64,000 nt of DNA from CAZIFG01 sp964539135 (GTDB lineage: Bacteria; Margulisbacteria; Marinamargulisbacteria; GCA-2716485; CAZIFG01): positions 131,053-195,052 of the forward strand of contig CAZIFG010000001.1 of the NCBI GenBank assembly GCA_964539135.1. The letters are read 5' to 3'. The position numbers and the translations under genes were made by a program. The number at the start of each line of letters is the position of its first letter. Positions within the stretch are counted from its first letter, which is position 1. The notes under the pieces were generated by a model. The model did not search any database. It saw nothing but the letters and a program-made list of their open reading frames with translations, and had not been told where the DNA came from. Shown here in pieces: positions 47,001 through 55,100 of this stretch.

Positions 47001-47525
47001 AAAAGAAACAGTATGGATCATTTTGAGCCTGGGGATGTGGTGGGGGTTTTTGGCGGTAAAATCAGTCATTCTACGTTGGGGGCAGATCATATTATGGCCA
47101 TTAGTTCTTATCCTATTGTTGTGGGTAATTGGAATGAAAATTCAGCTAGTACCAGTGGCTTGGTTGCCTTTTTGGGACAAGTGCCTGTTTCTATACGAGG
47201 GGTAGTAGAAGAAGGGGATTACATTGTTGCGTCTGGCTTGGAGGATGGGACTGCGATTGCCATTTCTCCGGATCAAATGACAGGGCGCTATTTAGATCTT
47301 ATCATTGGACGTGCCTTGGAATCTTCTTATAAAGAAGATGCTAAGCTGATTAAAATTCTGGTTGGATTTGATCATGGTCGACATATTGTGATGTCACAGT
47401 TGGCAGCGGCTCAAACAATGCTGGGAAGCTTAAGTCAGTTGAACGTTAAGATGGAACAAGATCTTCTAACACGATATCAAGATAGACAGGCAAAAATTAT
47501 GCATCTTAAAACCTTGTTAAAATAG
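35001..47525 (+). CDS. giant secreted fibre-like protein 1 (4174 aa) with VGIGT repeats and a phage-fibre-like C-terminus
   Basis: A signal peptide (about 1-22, ending L-F-A-Q) leads to an N-terminal beta module (to about 150, with S-A-I-P-Y-A-S-Y) shared with other repeat-rich surface proteins. About twenty degenerate copies of V-G-I-G-T-x-x-P-x-x-x-L-x-V-x-G follow through most of the length, mixed with T-G-L-x-V-x-x-x-G and F-N-G-G-A-V-G modules. A YadA-head-like stretch lies near residues 783-843. From about 3992 comes a D-Y-A-E-Y-L-P module with E-P-G-D-V-V-G-V, V-V-G-N-W and V-A-F-L-G-Q-V-P-V, resembling the Peptidase_G2/chaperone domain of phage fibres; a coiled coil ends the chain. 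There is no YadA anchor or sorting domain. AAGG six bases upstream favours ATG 35001 over 34995. Probably a trimeric surface fibre; the ligand is unknown. Confidence 0.8.
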   Translation: MLKRVIISTFLFLFLSVGLFAQGFPPSFFIQGRMGANAQGAFPEGCYDVEVELYGTSNITSGVIPFYTGDVIGEVPGLPPSCLAYFSRGFFKLPLDSQLLSANVTLNVTARLSVPGFPSADFTLSAIPYASYVKLADTVSQIDAAKLSNTGVSFNGLSVSVNRVSDALKVFKNDALNVNSYYKKVGIVLPVSPLDSYVLNVGGGVKASGYALNGTPLFSEEGKFQKKLDGPESASKDIYVLNSKLFLAHLDSGTGIPESSDLSDALFVQNGTLWARDFYLNGRPIPADINWKTLDADPLTYVVVTSNNSPTVSVALANTVPVEALTLSDSNLQGGLLIGDRHDLSLPTENGAIFFKNGAFYGVINGAVLNLMGIRGTGVAGNVVVWDNALSLNNSSLIKMNTNSSLFSVAYPTGYPARLTVGNQFASPTVFRLDNSNGDSVFLVQDSGLVVAGQPIVPTAAFLGISGFTVFGESEGLLNYSRSNALWVFLNAQGYLTPSGNLTALFNADTTVNLSAFSVSDGRPALSTSALEPIVTQILGGYRSGSVFNALKQSRDRSYLRLEGDVDATQFYVGGVPLQDAYINNSHFFKSPQPGSTRSNLFYLAGNLGIGRENPNNLLQIGSPLHERDNRVATIDPVILFSPSMNSAYGFGVGVDADDLGVFRVERLIQPLSGAFQRIGEANPLFVSLENRFGVGVQRPFSNLHVSGNMLVEGKFAGSPIVYVGGFVTRNSLIVLTNNSFLLGSGSRLAFFPSVAALRLGLVDSTSPLLGEDWDYTRIRDSSMALGYNGTASDNFSTVIGGRDLVVGGPYSTLIGGRLNRVDGYFSTAFGYRASVPHHGSFLFQNFSNASNFSVKTTSAHDQFLVYASGGMGINRAPFSGTGLTIKGRSVVPSDFVALSGLSTEEERLRTSQAIFNFLTANETLSAQGDFNLYIPEFSADSIIIAGSVTFSVDVNAVYALLSSKKGLGQFVRSSDFLPYLTASASQALAKSTWIHKQKQSLAFTVRKSLIDAGALTPSGDFRTDGSGGLTLNIGLFNNAITNLGSGIVDSSGLLSFLIGDGVLGGHIRNYSFLTATDIADSNTLNPALFSDAAWTSYLNGPLTTQVSERLFESFVTREYIHSDGTFFRFSAPLSFSGPFNGESISTSSVKAILDRTYFSKVFDSLGVSNIRGLSVFNAGQAGIGFDTLTEKGLFVSGSVGIGVRASSRNYFTLIDSAALTDTAETQSLYIPSLVQNSLDPYLSFTKEGLLGVGNLHSVSTNSHIDGPVLVKVKGPVIAGLLRFKTGETVSGRPAGPDWLYFNTTPNIYFTSGNVGMGVLSPNALLTLGNIGGLNPQIGFDLDGTDYYILGLHVLGSRKTLRIANAARPLDPGALVVSSNRVGIGTSSPLAPLHVSGSVQLLNLLITTANNTQLASGIVVSVDSLEVTRELLVSGNLAELWRVGTGARPPIYFPFLSYPSIGIGGIPHYDSDHQGLAVMAQLDSSRPTFDGVVSANRFTVSSRLNFLNGLQRLELKLPNFASSEDINGAFDDSIPRGTLKLHHNDLVLLIPDQPTINISNVVVPGTGQSGPLANWSTPVLLSDSEIIWQVNPSRDNTVGHRPWLDTLDSEGRFRFNPAYDFVHMDTLFVSGNLNISQGIRPSMLIATHNFSLSAGQPDVLLNSNLVLDKVGEGTILEDYTAYPHSLTINQSVSGDVTIAGLDLQFNSGDDRDRPGTYVYLTNTSTLTGLSVDVSGINIQESTAPVSGYKAAAVFMGSVGIGVTPNDTFIVTNNNYLSPGQYVLDVPGTINVVAGDKPAGLVLSNGLFVREIEVGSNLLVADSLGGVGIGTRPSQTASLNVMGGIKAQAFISRDDIKAGMLQVGQGLTRGSNGYPLGTGKFIVNETGFVGVNTGPLSGVAHQFSLHKVMSPDFVRAFTYKTIRVTDGLLVSQEYTGSITGLDIKLHSRPESGSFRKNLLGRDQTATGLSINLSGVTVTENATLLGVFIQSKPNNDNPSAPRYLKNAAIFQGGPVVVGGLRPRPGFLLDVNGTLHARNIGNGNPLIFLSDPLVGSFNRLRVNDDLRIGSLGAPGAATVNTLTLFGTFSGDINVLGSRVTLNSDLSLREFSTEVMIVTTNIAIGNLVVNRGLRVNSISLPRFSTIGNVSNPLRSLSVLGGVRADSVTVDGFLSARSIQSVGRPIPFVLTSASKMGLGTLSPVSLFDLNGDILGPPSYSNRNSYVHALISSERQGAGILFETGGDPQGAGILTVESAGSYPLIFATNANESFRLTPQGYLGIGTSNPMTLFSLSGNMLVRGSLSLPQPFDLRALNGLSGFNIPNSVFVSGDASIDGVTLASSFVLKESLIPNALSITSGNPYLYVDSSDVSRSLFFLRKNGDGSLTTGNFKIPFLGTTPYSLPYFQSSGILSSIDAPGVFSITGNGTPSLNVTLSLGLDIDTTFKVDSAGFQPAVLIHPLLKTRSRLDEVNTTFTGMRLQAHGNVLRNEDEIVGVRVSMDALLNDVTIIDGTTSRTRGEKYAALFNGGAVGLRVTGNSSISVSPNALFHVIGTGSSFDLWSSQSNRMNRLGYLSLNDSTYSALLRIRSTDFRPILKAVQANSTMPFVVDSGVGIGVSSSVYALSIAGNVSLNRLVAQGLSSQVLSVGTQNFSVTGSGRIGMGTSSPETPFHVMHAFNDQNIGNMPYLLSRQESGFNALIDRDVVGVLVEASSNAGTVLGGAKQLTGMSVDFTGLKLNSGASLIGMSITTNGDVTQDVTAIFNGGAVGIGTQTPGTMLDVQGTIIGRDLLTSQMPILDGSVVTLDSLVVTGGANMPASHLSMTALERLSLTKLSMSSFTSGQSIQSFIDDAEIESRLHLISSYAPTMNVSGNFLLNGATVIRPLSVSGNAYLNGTMWVSSNYGVSLHTIAAPNTLTFLTPTVSMESGLTVSDNLRLSLIRLTPIDTASIGSGLYTRLSDSALYYKSLSGSDVNLSSQEQDKRPYALPYFVDSGVLTGSIYLTITSNASVSVSVSLLNTANVLGVVRVTSDFLIQGRVVDPLDGISAMNQVNLKFPRRIVPSTALFLGANLTITGNQTGGSSSATDYVTGLFSNLNDLQDLSTTEEPVESERRFRGTRYSGLFLGGPVVIQPLSSGTLQAAIASFNRLVTANEMGYLYVDVANAPSSQNIPLWIHSTPINAMATALTTPPSFVIQYGPTSSITLGGPVTVNSAAQFSVIASSNKEFLFSAKDDDSRSLMAVVVSSNIPYVGFGTETPTYNLHIVGGDATRDLFRVSGSLSPTYSIQVSGNGLIGLGPVLSGTNLNVAGGLQATSILDRPVSGTVLNAQSVVLTTNAQITPTNNVLQIFNRLTVPATSKTLFDVTMTVSSNVSTTNIVGSYINFKGSSLTSATANGLIVDVRDLAVFATTDAKVAASFRSTLGSGSSLVLDTKVGIGSERLNAALHISGNVTSNLLYLSAGGPGIDTFKTEGYTYFDSHARYGSALGFQAEATSSIAPGMVVALPRSSFMTISVPNGQERRALTEAESSALYDELVAARPSNIVFPYDSDSGSRYESVELGVSANGQFVMRADPVSFRYLLTGAEISTTSVGIYTVSSANLHASLSGPASITTNVLPRNFFTGLNSDHKDTGPHLLTAAESEALYDILLNNQNSFLNLDTDVAIGLSGSSSRRLTVVVTRNPGVSTWSAEISNIVTQFDYLSSPQYSLFVPAESVSSVLNSFKDVRAISLRVGEATPNSTAVANSLTILSGLDPVLNSGLMVGRVGVFTNSGYRSVDSTYKNTNMLDTAFTVSGNLYVGWKRGAVAVEGSNTSEGKPLLFGGGDFFSGDTDNKVPLSMVRKNGELDQSSLLVKMGSESSVGTMRFDVGYTSTDNVYKPVLSVNTHPVTSLSNDSSAGFGRGYVGIGVTDPRSPVHVLQDGGSTAVVKLESKQDPNGNLNQGVLMLQDDSIAGPEMSSRNQFISFLGNINGDLADLGSIEGYSGDTTLGLSFGLTYTSSGQDYAEYLPKRNSMDHFEPGDVVGVFGGKISHSTLGADHIMAISSYPIVVGNWNENSASTSGLVAFLGQVPVSIRGVVEEGDYIVASGLEDGTAIAISPDQMTGRYLDLIIGRALESSYKEDAKLIKILVGFDHGRHIVMSQLAAAQTMLGSLSQLNVKMEQDLLTRYQDRQAKIMHLKTLLK
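37344..37530 (+). other. YadA-head-like segment in giant protein 1
   Basis: Encodes successive S-x-x-x-G repeats: S-M-A-L-G-Y, then F-S-T-V-I-G-G, Y-S-T-L-I-G-G and F-S-T-A-F-G-Y, spaced 14 to 16 residues apart. This matches the left-handed beta-roll of trimeric autotransporter heads, which forms only in trimers. Confidence 0.6.
46974..47400 (+). other. C-terminal D-Y-A-E-Y module of giant protein 1
   Basis: Begins at G-Q-D-Y-A-E-Y-L-P (Asp at residue 3994) and contains G-D-V-V-G-V, G-G-K-I-S, S-S-Y-P-I-V-V-G-N-W, V-A-F-L-G-Q-V-P-V and G-D-Y-I-V-A-S-G. The order matches the phage neck-appendage intramolecular chaperone known as Peptidase_G2. Whether self-cleavage occurs cannot be read from sequence. 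Confidence 0.6.
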
Positions 47526-47539
47526 GGGGTAGGGCTTTG

Positions 47540-48415
47540 ATGACCTCTTCTTTAATAACGGCTTTGTCTTCCTTTTTGGATTTTTTGAGGGTGGAAAAAG
47601 GCGTATCTCCTCATACAGTGGCTGCTTATGATCATGATATTCGGGCTTTTATTTATTCTATAGGGAATGATTCGCTTTCGGATGAAGCGGTTAAATTGTA
47701 TGTGACTGATTTAGGGGCGTCTGGATTTTCTCGGGCAACGCTCATGCGGCGTTTGTCATCCTTAAGGTCTTTTTTGCGGTTTGGGTCTCGAGAGGGTTTT
47801 TTTGATTTATCGCCTTCTTTTTGGATTTCAGGTGGGGCTTCTGTGTCGCGATTACCTGAATATCTTTCTGTGGATCAGTTGCAGGCGTTGCTTCTTTCTC
47901 CCAATTCTAACGACACGTATTATCGTCGGGATAGAGCTTTAATGGCGCTGACTTATGCCTGTGGCCTTCGTGTTTCAGAGGTTTGTGCTTTAGAACTTTC
48001 TCATTTTGAAGATGAAAAACAGTGGCTTAAAATTTTGGGAAAGGGTAATAAAGAACGACTTCTTCCTGTTCATGAGTCTATAACCCCTTTGCTTTTGGAT
48101 TATTTGGCGCATGAACGTGTTCGTCTCTTGGGTACAAAAACATCTGCGTTTCTTTTTTTGGCACAAGGCGGACGTCCTTTGACCCGTTTTCGTGTGTATG
48201 GCCTTTTAAAACGTTATGGAAAACGTGTCGGGATTTCAGGTCTTTTTCCTCATCAATTGAGGCATTCTTTTGCGACTCATTTATTGGATGGGGGCATGGA
48301 TTTACGCGGGGTTCAGTTTTTATTGGGCCATGCGTCTATTAATACAACAGAACGGTATACACATGTGTCTATTGCTCATTTAAAAGAGACTTATTTGATG
48401 GCGCACCCTCGATGA
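47540..48415 (+). CDS. XerC/XerD-family tyrosine recombinase
   Basis: A 291-residue recombinase with the SAM-like N-terminal domain (about 1-95) and full catalytic set: Arg144 (C-G-L-R-V-S-E), Lys168 (G-K-G-N-K-E-R), His238 and Arg241 (H-Q-L-R-H-S-F-A-T-H), His264 (L-L-G-H-A-S) and the nucleophile Tyr273 (T-T-E-R-Y-T-H-V). The length and M-A-H-P-R tail are those of chromosomal Xer proteins acting at dif. TTG at 47537 precedes ATG 47540; the ATG is preferred. It lies between the two giant genes, coupled by ATGA to the protease. A housekeeping Xer role is likelier than a mobile integrase, though inversion at the fibre locus cannot be excluded. Confidence 0.88.
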   Translation: MTSSLITALSSFLDFLRVEKGVSPHTVAAYDHDIRAFIYSIGNDSLSDEAVKLYVTDLGASGFSRATLMRRLSSLRSFLRFGSREGFFDLSPSFWISGGASVSRLPEYLSVDQLQALLLSPNSNDTYYRRDRALMALTYACGLRVSEVCALELSHFEDEKQWLKILGKGNKERLLPVHESITPLLLDYLAHERVRLLGTKTSAFLFLAQGGRPLTRFRVYGLLKRYGKRVGISGLFPHQLRHSFATHLLDGGMDLRGVQFLLGHASINTTERYTHVSIAHLKETYLMAHPR

Positions 48416-49020
48416 TGACGATTTTTTGGTTTATTGTGCTTATTTTATCCATTGTGCTTCATGAGTTGGCTCATGGCTATGCGGCCTATTTTTTAGGGGA
48501 TCCAACCGCTAAAGAACAGGGGCGTTTAAGTTTGAATCCCATTCGACATTTGGATCCTTTGGGGTCTTTTTTAGTTCCTTTGCTTTGTTTTTTATCGGGT
48601 TCTGGATTTATGTTGGGTTGGGCAAAGCCTGTTCCTGTTACTCCTCGTTTTTTTCAATCTCCTGATTGGGGGATGCTTTGGGTTGCGCTTGCAGGGCCTT
48701 TGGTAAATGTTTTTGTAGCAATTTTGTTTGCTTTCATGTATCATTTTTCTATTGGTGGGCATCATCATGCGCTTTTAATTTTGAGTCTATATGGAGTACA
48801 AATTAATTTGGTTTTAGCACTTTTTAATCTCTTACCTATTCCCCCCTTGGATGGATCTCGTATTCTCTATCCTTTTTTACCGTATCAGGGGAAACACTTT
48901 TTTCGCGCCTTAGAACCCTATGGTATTGCCCTTCTTTTTATTCTTTTTTATTTTGATGGATTTTCTTTTTTTGTTTTACCTGTCTTTCATTTTGTTTTAA
49001 CTGTATTCTTTCAAATGTAA
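48412..49020 (+). CDS. site-2 protease family (M50) membrane metalloprotease
   Basis: A 202-residue intramembrane zinc protease with H-E-L-A-H (17-21) in its first helix and the distal ligand motif N-L-L-P-I-P-P-L-D-G-S-R-I-L. About five hydrophobic helices, with no PDZ or CBS domain, place it in the small M50B group common in Gram-positives and Cyanobacteria. Substrates are unknown. A second ATG at 48415 is an alternative start. It overlaps xerC by ATGA and ends at an AAGGAGGGAGG that could serve the micro-ORF or giant gene 2 behind it. Confidence 0.88.
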   Translation: MMTIFWFIVLILSIVLHELAHGYAAYFLGDPTAKEQGRLSLNPIRHLDPLGSFLVPLLCFLSGSGFMLGWAKPVPVTPRFFQSPDWGMLWVALAGPLVNVFVAILFAFMYHFSIGGHHHALLILSLYGVQINLVLALFNLLPIPPLDGSRILYPFLPYQGKHFFRALEPYGIALLFILFYFDGFSFFVLPVFHFVLTVFFQM

Positions 49021-49036
49021 GGAGGGAGGAAATAGG

Positions 49037-49114
49037 ATGCAAGTTTGGATTCTTTTTATACGATTTTTACTGGGAGTAGGGTATATGACGAGGAGTACTC
49101 ATGAAGTGGTTTAA
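49037..49114 (+). CDS. possible 25-codon leader ORF overlapping the start of giant gene 2
   Basis: ATG at 49037 follows the very strong GGAGGGAGGAAATAGG; the frame encodes a hydrophobic stretch (I-L-F-I-R-F-L-L-G-V-G) and stops at 49112-49114, 14 bases inside giant gene 2 in another frame. This could couple translation of the giant gene to the upstream message. No homology is recognised, and a chance ORF is quite possible. Confidence 0.25.
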   Translation: MQVWILFIRFLLGVGYMTRSTHEVV

Positions 49115-52100
49115 GTGGATGCGATTTTTATCGGTTGTGCTCCTTTTGGCAGTAGCTGTTTTTTTTCATACGCCCGTTTCTGCTACGCCTAAAACCTTTA
49201 CGTTTGAAGCTACCTTGGTAGACCCCCTTACAGGTCTTCTTTCTGGCGAGTATCCTGTCCATCTTTATCTTTTAGATGGGGATTTAGTGCGTACTCAATT
49301 TTCGGTTAACAATAGGGTTAGATTTGTGAATGGCTCTTGCAGTATTGTTTTGGTGGATACGCTTAATGGCTTTTCTGGGTTATCGGATCCGAAGTTTCGT
49401 GTTGTTGTTGATTTAGAAGGGCGTTCTTTGACCGGTACTTTTCCGGTCTATTCGGTTCCTTATGCATTACAAGCGAGTATGGCGGATGAAGTCCGCTCTT
49501 TTCCTGCTGATAAAATCACAGGTACGTTTAATCAAACGGTTCGTGTTTCGGGAAACTTGCAGGTCAATAATTTCTTTATTGTGACCTCTAGAAATGTAGG
49601 GATTGGGACCTTAACCCCTTCTGCTGATTATGCTTTGCATGTTGTGGGTACGGTGAATGCCTCTTCTTATTTTATTAATGGTAATAATTTATTGTCGGAA
49701 ACTTGGGAGCCGCGTCGTGCGAGTTCCAGTGGTCCTACCGTGAATCTTTTTCGTTTGGTGGGTAATGTGGGGATTGGAACTGCTAACCCTACTCACTTAT
49801 TAGATGTTGTGGGTACTGTGAATGCGAGTGCTTATTCTATTTTAGATATTCCGCTCTTGGATGCGATAGAAGCGCGTACGAGTTGGACTAAAATTCGCGG
49901 AACAAATAAGATTTATTTATCACCCTTGTCAGGGTTTTCAGGGGTTAAGGTGGGGATTGGAACCTCTAACCCTACAGAACGTCTTTCTGTTGAAGGGGGG
50001 ATTCGTATTGGTAAATCCACACAGTTGGGACAGCCACTTCCGGGTACTATTGAATATGCCCTTTTTGGGGACCGTTATGATTTTTTTGTGTATCCTCAAT
50101 CTGGTTTGAGGACTAAATTATTGGGTGTCCGGTTAGATCCTACTGTAGCGCCGCCTAATCCTGGGGAAGTTGCGTTTTGGAGTGGAGCAGAAACATTGTC
50201 GCGTCAGACCACTTTTGTTGTGACCTCTAATAGAGTGGGTATTGGTACTGCAACACCAGATGCTGCTTTGCATATTCGCAGTCCTTTGGGAGTGGATCCT
50301 CTTAAAATTATGTCCAGTTCAGGGACTTCTTTGGTTTCTTTAGGGGCTAATGGTCGTTTGGGAATTGGTACAGACACGCCTTCTTATTCTGTTCAGGTTA
50401 ATGGTCCTGTAGATGCCAAACGGTATTTAGTGAATGGGCGAGATTTGACTCAGTTTCAGAGTTCGGATTCTTTTTGGATGAAGGGAAGTGCTGAAGAACT
50501 TTTTTATTTAACAGGAAATGTAGGGATTGGAACGTCTACCCCTCGAAATCTTTTAGAGTTGTCTGCTTCTACAGGAGATGCAGCGATTACCTTTGATTTG
50601 GGAGGCAATCCTCTTTTTACAATGGGGATACAGCCTGAATTGCCAGAATCCTTTACGATGTCGCGTGGCCCCAATTTGACTCAGCCTGTTCTGTCTTTTA
50701 ATGGCCGTAACATTGGGGTTGGGACCTCTACACCTATTGCCAATTTGCATGTCAGTGGTAATTTAGGGCTTTTGGTTACAGGACCTGGTATAGATGGTTC
50801 AGGGATTATTTCAGAATTGCCAATTTCTGGCCCAGGTGCCCGACTCATGTTTATTCCTCAGTATGGCGGCGCTTTTCGTGCCGGACAAGTTGCAGGGAAT
50901 CGATGGGATCAGAGTCGAATAGGGGCGTATTCTGTGGGTATGGGGTATGATCCCCAAGCGAGTGCTACAGGGTCTGTGGCTTTGGGTGGATATCAAAATA
51001 CCGCTTCAGGTCTTTATTCAGTGGCTTTGGGCGGATTTAAAAACGAAGCGTCTGGGGCTTACAGCGTTGCTATGGGTTTTTTGGCTAAAGCGGCGCATTC
51101 AGGGTCCTTTGTTTGGGCAGATTATATTGGTACGACGCTTCCTTTTTCAAGTACGGCCGCGAATCAGTTTTTAGTTCGTGCCAATGGTGGATTTGGACTT
51201 AATACGAACCAAACAGAGGGAAGCGCCTTTACCGTTGCTGGCAATGTATCAAATTATAAACTGTTGACATTGGGGGCTCTCAATAATAATGCGTCGGATA
51301 CTTTTTTTGTGAATTCAGTTGGCCAAGTTGGGGTAGGTATTGACCCTACATCTCCTTCAGATTTAACAGCGGGCTTATCTGTCATGAATGGTAAATTAGG
51401 GGTAGGGACGCCTACGCCATCTGCTTTACTTACTGTAAAAGGGTCTAATTCTGATCACTTCTTGATGCATTTGAGTGCGCCTTCTGTTTCTACTCGTTCT
51501 ATTTTTGTTGTGAACGCTTCTGGAAATGTGGGGATAGGATTGGAAAATCCGGCTGAGAAGTTACATGTTGCGGGGACTATTGAGGCAGATCAGTTTTTAA
51601 TTGTGAATCCGGATAATCCGGATGATGTTGTTATTGTTCAGCCTTCTAATGGCTCTCCTTGGGCGGATCCCAGTCTTAACAATAATAATACTTATAGAAC
51701 CATGGGGAGAATTGGGATAGGGACGCCGTCTCCTAATAGTCTTTTAGAGTTATCTAATCGAAATGATCGAAAAGATCCGCCTGTGATTGCTTTTGATCTT
51801 GATGGTACTGATTATTACGCCTTGGGTTTGGTGACTACAAATGCGAATGAACCTTTATTTGTTGTGAATTCTACTGGGAATTTGAATGCGTCTGTTTTTC
51901 CGCTTGTTATCGGAACGGAAAATGTTGGACTGGGTTTGGGAAAACAGATTCCAGCCGCCCGTTTGCAGGTTTCAGGGAATACCATTTTAATGGGCAAAGT
52001 TTGGGTGGGCACTTCTAATTCTACGAGTAGTCGAAATTTAATTGTAGATGGTGGCGTTGAGCTGAATAATCTTTTTATTGCAGGGCAACCCTATGCTCGA

Positions 52101-55100
52101 CCTGTAAGCCCTTGGAGAGAGTTTGATACGGGGGCTCGTGTTCATGTGTATTATACATCTGGAAATGTTGGAATTGGCGTTTCAGCGCCTTCTACGGCTT
52201 TGGAAGTTGCAGGTGAAGTTTCGACAAACTATTTGTCTGTTTCTAATTTTCTTCGCGTTAATGGCGATTTACAAACCAATCGATTGGAATTTTTAGATGT
52301 TGTGAATCGTGTTTCTACGGCTAGCCTTTTTGTTCGAGATGATAAATTGTATTATCGAAATACACTTGGAGTTGAATCTGAAATTTCTACTGCTATAGGT
52401 ATTTCTAGAACTACTAATTCAGGACCCTTGGCATTTTGGTCTGGCCTTTCTACCCTGGATAAGGCGCCTGCATATTGGGATGTGACAGCCAATTCATTAA
52501 CGTTGACGTCTAATTTTAAATTGAATAGTTATTCTGAGCGATATAGCCCAGATAATCAGTTGTTGATGCGTGTTTCTTCTAATTATCAGGTGGGTGGAAA
52601 TCATGCGCTTTCTATGCATGCCGAGCTTTCTCATGATAATATTTTGGAGTTATTACCCAATTATACTTTAAATAAGATTGTTGTGGATCTTCGGAAATCC
52701 TGGGGAAATCCTGCTCAAGATACGGCTCTTCGAGGTCTAGATATTTCTATGACTCAGGGGAGTGCGTTTAAATTTAGAAGTGGGGCTCAAGCGGTGGGGC
52801 TTCGTGTGGATCTTTCTCGTGTTAGTGTGGATTCTGCCAGTTCTGCGAAAAAATATGCGGCTATTTTTAAAGGGGGGAATGTGGGCATTGGGGTAGAGCG
52901 CCCCAGTGTTGCTTTGGAAGTTGCGGGTGTTATTTCTACAAATTATATCAATTTAGAACAACGCTTAGAATTTTCAGAACTTTATGTGGCACGTGATATT
53001 CAAGGCTTTTCTGTTTTTTCAAATGGGAGTAATACACGTGTGGGTATTGGTACCTTTACGCCATCTGCAGAATTGGATGTTCGTGGTCTTGTTTCTGTTA
53101 ATCGTACAGAAGTGTCTGGCGCCTTATCTTCAGGGACTTTGTCTATCGGAGATAAGGCTTTTGTTGTGGACCAAGCGGGTAATATAGGCATAGGTGACGA
53201 TCCTACAGATGGACGTTTTTCAATTAATCGTAGGGTTACGGCGTCTACTAGCTTGCCGCTTGTATCTGAGCGTATTAATATTTCTTTAGACGGGGCAACT
53301 TCAAATTCTCAATTTATCTTTCCTCATAATTTGACAGGGATGGATGTTGCGATGAACGCAGACGGTTCCAATTTTTTAGGATCGGGTGCGATCGCGACGG
53401 GAGTCAGTATTAATTTATCTCAGCTAGAGGCAGATGGGTTGGCTCAGATTACGGGACTTTATGTGGATGTTACGGGTAATACAGGGACGCGTTATGCGGG
53501 GGTCTTTAATGGCGGCTTTGTAGGGATTGGGACCTCTAATCCAAGAGTCGCTTTAGATGTGAATGGCGATATTCGTATGGATCGTTTGCAATTGGATGGG
53601 GATTTGGCGGCCAATAATGTTACTTTTAATCGTTTAATTATTAATCAGTCTGCGTCTGTGAATGCGATGACGGTTTCTAATTTATTTGTGGATCATTTTA
53701 CCGTTAATAATCTTGAAATTGGTCAGCGTTTTTCAGCTGAAATAGCGACTTATTCTACGCTTATTGCGGATAGGGCAACTGTAGATGTCTTGCTTACGGC
53801 AGAGTCTGTTTCTGTGAATGGACTTCTTCAAGTTGTAACAGCTTCCTTTACAACAGCGGTTAGTGTAGGGGGTATTCCTGTTCCGGCTTCTGGCTTGGCG
53901 GTATCGGGAGGTATGACGGTTGATACCTTGGTTGTTTCCGATCAGCTTACTTTAGATTCTGCTACGCTTAATATTAATAATGGCGGGTTGTTTTTAGGTC
54001 AAAATTCTTATTTAGGCGTGGGGACGGCTAACCCCAAATCTTTATTTCATATTCATAATAATCAGACTGGGGCAACAAATTTTGCGGTTTCAGATTCTTG
54101 GGCAGTGGCACGTATTTCTAATTCGTCTCGATTTCCTGGATCAGGAGCGGGCATTTTGTTTTTACCTCATTCGGATGTTGCATCTAGTTCTATAGGCGCG
54201 GGGATTGTCGGGGTTCATAATGGCGTTTTAGGGGGGACGGATTTGGTTTTTGTTACCGATCCTAGCGATGCCCTTCCTGCAGAAGGTATGCGATTAACTG
54301 AAGGAGGGCGTTTGGGATTGGGGACCACTGCTCCAGAAGCGCGTTTTCATGTAGAAGGGGATGCTGTTATTAAAGGGGATTTTATAGTAGATGGTACGTT
54401 AACGGTTAAAACTTTAGATGGTATTGGTGGGGTTACGATAAATCCGAATGGGGTTTTGGCGATTCAAGGGCCTATGACTGTTACGGATTCTTTGGTTGTT
54501 AATAAAGTGGTTGGATTTAAAGACATTCCCTTTACAAGTATTTCTTCTGTTCCGGGTTATGGCCAATTGTATGCGGATTCTTTGAGTAAAGATCTTATTT
54601 ATGTTAATTCCTCTGGGACGTCTACCAATATTACAAAACCTTTTTCAGGTCGAAGTGGTGCTGTCCCCTATTTTGATGCCACAGGTAGTTTAAAGGATGA
54701 TGTGGCCTTGTCTTATGATGCTACTCAGAAACGGTTTAAAGTGGGTACTGAAAATTTACAGTCTAGTTTTGTGGTTTCTTCTAATTTTTCTGCGGGTGTT
54801 GTGAACTCTAATTATGTGAGTCAATATACCCTCAGAGTTCCCAATCGTTCTGCTGCGGCTACGCCTGCTTCTTTTACGGCTTTACATATCGATTTTGGCT
54901 CTCTTCCAGGTTCCAATCCTTTGGATAATACCTTTGGCCGTTTGGGGAATGGCGATACGGCTATAGGACTTAACGTGGATGTCGGCGATATTGTTGTGAG
55001 CCGAAACATTGGGGGTACTATTGTTCAGGGAGCTGCGTATGCGGCGGTGTTTACAGGTGGGTATGTGGGTGTTGGCACTACAGCGCCTCAAGCGGGCCTT

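Noticed and set aside
47540..48415. Integrase marking an integrative mobile element
   Set aside because: Its length, full Xer motif set and M-A-H-P-R tail fit chromosomal XerC/D; no attachment-site repeats or tRNA gene are next to it.
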